Part shown: positions 6,166 to 7,395 of the stretch, piece after piece
How positions within the stretch are numbered: the stretch's first letter is position 1
Layout of the letters: every line of letters starts with the position of its first letter
Origin: Paludibacter sp.
Lineage (GTDB): Bacteria > Bacteroidota > Bacteroidia > Bacteroidales > Paludibacteraceae
DNA: 7,395 nucleotides
Direction of reading: 5' to 3'
NCBI GenBank assembly: GCA_030655595.1
Contig: JAUSNQ010000117.1
Location: 1 to 7,395, forward strand
The notes under the pieces: model-generated
What the model was told of the DNA's origin: nothing
Database searches by the model: none
Seen by the model: only the letters and a program-made list of their open reading frames with translations
Position numbers and translations under genes: made by a program

Positions 6166-6206
6166 CTTTTGTGATTCCTTCGTCTTTCTTTTGTGCCTTT
6201 TGTGGT
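6166..6206 (-). repeat. Right arm of the 41-bp inverted repeat
   Basis: Exact reverse complement of 5934-5974, starting CTTTTGTGATTCC and ending GCCTTTTGTGGT. It ends 7 bp before the ATG of the downstream lipoprotein gene, so it forms nearly all of that gene's immediate leader. Confidence 0.97.
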
Positions 6207-6213
6207 AAAAAAA

Positions 6214-6678
6214 ATGCTAAAAAAACTAAAACATATTATTTTATTCTCATTGCTGATAGTTAGTTTATCGGGATGCTACGACAATTATATCTCATCGATT
6301 CCAAATTCCCTGGTTTCTCTACGTCTCAACCTGACCACAACATACCCAAATTTAAAAGACAATCCTTACCAATTTGAACAATTCGTAAAACCAAATTTTC
6401 AAGGTGAAGCTGTTGGATTTGGAGGCGTTTTGGTTGTTTGTGGTTTCGGAACCAACAATCTTTTTGATTATTTCGCTTACGACCTTGCTTGTCCGTATGA
6501 AGCGCAGGCTAATATCAAAGTAACACCAAACGATATAGGTCAGGCTGTTTGCGAAACCTGCGGTTCTGTTTATGAAATCATTTATGGGATAGGCAATCCT
6601 ATTGAAGGACCGTCAAAAGAAACATTAAAAAGATACAAAACCTCGCTGCAGGGAGACTGGTTAATCATTAGCAATTAA
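6214..6678 (+). CDS. Small lipoprotein with Rieske-like domain lacking the histidine ligands
   Basis: A 154-residue predicted lipoprotein. Residues 1-21 are a signal (MLKKLK, hydrophobic core, LSGC with lipid-bearing C21). The C-terminal half follows a Rieske-like order: DLACPY at 90-95, then VCETCGSVYE at 112-121, then GNPIEGPSKETLKRY at 127-141. In classic Rieske proteins the [2Fe-2S] ligands are C-x-H and C-x2-H; here the positions read C93-P-Y95 and C113-x2-C116, so both histidines are replaced and only three cysteines remain, plus C76. It may bind another metal or cluster, or none. I chose ATG 6214 because it gives an ideal lipoprotein signal; the in-frame GTG at 6193 lies inside the inverted repeat and would only add seven residues. 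The leader is the right arm of that element. The next gene is convergent. Coding and lipoprotein calls are firm; the domain likeness is by eye. Confidence 0.82.
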   Translation: MLKKLKHIILFSLLIVSLSGCYDNYISSIPNSLVSLRLNLTTTYPNLKDNPYQFEQFVKPNFQGEAVGFGGVLVVCGFGTNNLFDYFAYDLACPYEAQANIKVTPNDIGQAVCETCGSVYEIIYGIGNPIEGPSKETLKRYKTSLQGDWLIISN

Positions 6679-6700
6679 AACAGGTCTTTCTATATCATCG

Positions 6701-6784
6701 AATACCGAACCCGGAATTAAATGTTTACCACTTTATTCACATCCAATACTGAACGCTGAATTAAATATTTACCACTTTATTCAC
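6701..6784 (-). repeat. Tandem duplication covering the 3' end of the ABC transporter gene
   Basis: Two 40-bp copies, 6701-6740 and 6745-6784, match at 36 of 40 positions with a period of 44 bp. The copy at 6745-6784 contains the last seven codons and stop of the ABC gene on the - strand. The other copy, just beyond the stop, still reads Val-Asn-Lys-Val-Val-Asn-Ile-stop, with one silent change (AAT to AAC). It is thus a duplicated gene tail, now non-coding. No clear terminator hairpin for either convergent gene is visible in 6679-6760. Confidence 0.85.
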
Positions 6785-7395
6785 TACAGATTCAAAATCT
6801 TTCAGGTGGGTAGCCATCAGAATGGTAATTTCAGGATACTGTTTTTTGATACTTCTAAAAATGGCAATCGCATTTTCCGAACTGATGCCGGCTGTGGGCT
6901 CATCGACAACCAAAAGTTGAGGCTTTTTGAGTATGGCTTGTCCCAGCAATAACTTTTTGCGTTGTCCACCACTCAGGGTTTCGCCATTTTCTCCCAACCA
7001 ACTGTCTAAACCATTCGGCAGCAACAAATACCAGCTTGTCAGGTCAACTATTTCCAAGGCTTGAACGATCTCTTCGTCGGGGTAACCTTCGAAATTCTCA
7101 CGCAAGGTGCCGGTAAGCAAATAAGCCTTTTGGGTAACGTAAATACATGCAGGAACAGGCAAATGTGAAATTAAGGTTTCACCATTCCAGTTTATGGTTC
7201 CACTTCGACGGTATTCCGGATAAAAAAGGCTATTCAATAAGGTAGTCTTTCCTTTCCCTGTTTCACCATACAGGGCTATCCAGTCTCCTTTTGTTACCTC
7301 TAACGTAAGTTCTTCAATAATCACAGGCGTTTCAGGAATTCTTGCGCCCACATTCGTTAAAGTTAGTTTCTCCAGCGCAGAATTGATTTGTACTG
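6761..7395 (-). CDS. ABC transporter, C-terminal ATP-binding domain (5' partial)
   Basis: The - strand frame is open from the right edge to the TAA at 6763-6761, giving 210 visible residues; the start is outside the window and the GTG at 7351 is only internal. All nucleotide-binding motifs are present (visible numbering): Walker A GETGKGKTT 43-51, Q-loop Gln88, signature LSGGQ 140-144, Walker B LLVVDEPT 160-167 with Glu165 as catalytic base, and H-loop His196. The segment YLLTGTLRENF and the phrase GLDSWLGENGETLSGGQRKK resemble the ATPase halves of exporter-type proteins such as CydC/CydD or multidrug half-transporters, so a membrane domain probably lies beyond the edge. The protein stops only 14 residues after the H-loop histidine, without the usual D-G-x-I-x-E-x-G ending. 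The gene is convergent with the lipoprotein gene, and its 3' end is duplicated downstream. Substrate unknown. Confidence 0.9.
   Translation of the reverse strand, partial: VQINSALEKLTLTNVGARIPETPVIIEELTLEVTKGDWIALYGETGKGKTTLLNSLFYPEYRRSGTINWNGETLISHLPVPACIYVTQKAYLLTGTLRENFEGYPDEEIVQALEIVDLTSWYLLLPNGLDSWLGENGETLSGGQRKKLLLGQAILKKPQLLVVDEPTAGISSENAIAIFRSIKKQYPEITILMATHLKDFESVVNKVVNI

Larger units (their letters stand above)
5934..6206. mobile_element. 273-bp non-coding element with 41-bp terminal inverted repeats (MITE/REP-like candidate)
   Basis: Two perfect 41-bp inverted repeats (5934-5974 and 6166-6206) enclose 191 bp containing three GC-rich palindromes. The element begins 13 bp after the aldo/keto reductase stop and ends 7 bp before the next ATG, so it fills nearly the whole intergenic space. 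No protein of useful size is encoded inside. Such an architecture fits a non-autonomous transposable unit or a composite of intergenic repeats. No target-site duplication is evident: the left flank ends ATATAA and the right flank is a run of A. The repeat structure is directly visible; mobility is inferred. Confidence 0.6.

Noticed and set aside
6163..6171. Bacteroidota-type -7 promoter box (TAnnTTTG) before the lipoprotein gene
   Set aside because: The match TATCTTTTG has one base too many between TA and TTTG, and no convincing -33 TTTG lies at the right distance.
5934..6206. CRISPR array or attachment site
   Set aside because: Repeats are inverted rather than direct, there are no regular spacers, and no integrase or Cas gene is present.

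Overview
The window looks like a chromosomal stretch from a member of the Bacteroidota, probably Bacteroidales; this is inferred from gene style and was not checked by any search. The DNA is AT-rich, starts are preceded by A/T-rich leaders rather than clear Shine-Dalgarno sequences, two short lipoproteins have typical lipoboxes, and a LUD/ferredoxin LutB, an FKBP lipoprotein, a TPM protein and LemA appear in tight succession.

Left part (1-4850): five genes on the + strand. The first, cut by the left edge, encodes a long coiled coil followed by a probably beta-rich domain of unknown function. It is followed after 23 bp by lutB (lactate-oxidation iron-sulfur subunit), after 24 bp by an FKBP-type prolyl isomerase lipoprotein, and after 38 bp by a TPM-domain membrane protein with a signal peptide, three membrane segments, four CxxC zinc-ribbon pairs and a glycine-rich tail. 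After a 184 bp gap filled with short repeats comes lemA. TPM and LemA proteins are well-known neighbours and probably act together at the envelope. The gap before lemA holds six 16-bp tandem repeats plus a decayed seventh.

Middle (4922-6213): an aldo/keto reductase of the YghZ (AKR14A) type with an intact catalytic tetrad. The whole space between it and the next gene is taken up by a 273-bp non-coding element. Its ends are perfect 41-bp inverted repeats, and inside are three GC-rich palindromes (GCCCC-N4-GGGGC) in an otherwise AT-rich background. It resembles a REP/MITE-type element and is the most unusual structure in the window.

Right part (6214-7395): a small lipoprotein whose C-terminal half resembles a Rieske domain but with the histidine ligands replaced, then, convergently on the - strand, the C-terminal ATPase part of an ABC transporter running off the right edge. 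The 3' end of the ABC gene, stop codon included, is duplicated in tandem (40-bp copies, period 44 bp) in the space between these two genes.

The left block reads as one possible transcription unit of envelope and redox genes. I see no tRNA, rRNA, CRISPR array, transposase gene or phage gene. The best candidates for something undescribed are the inverted-repeat element, the histidine-less Rieske-like lipoprotein and the repeat-filled leader of lemA.
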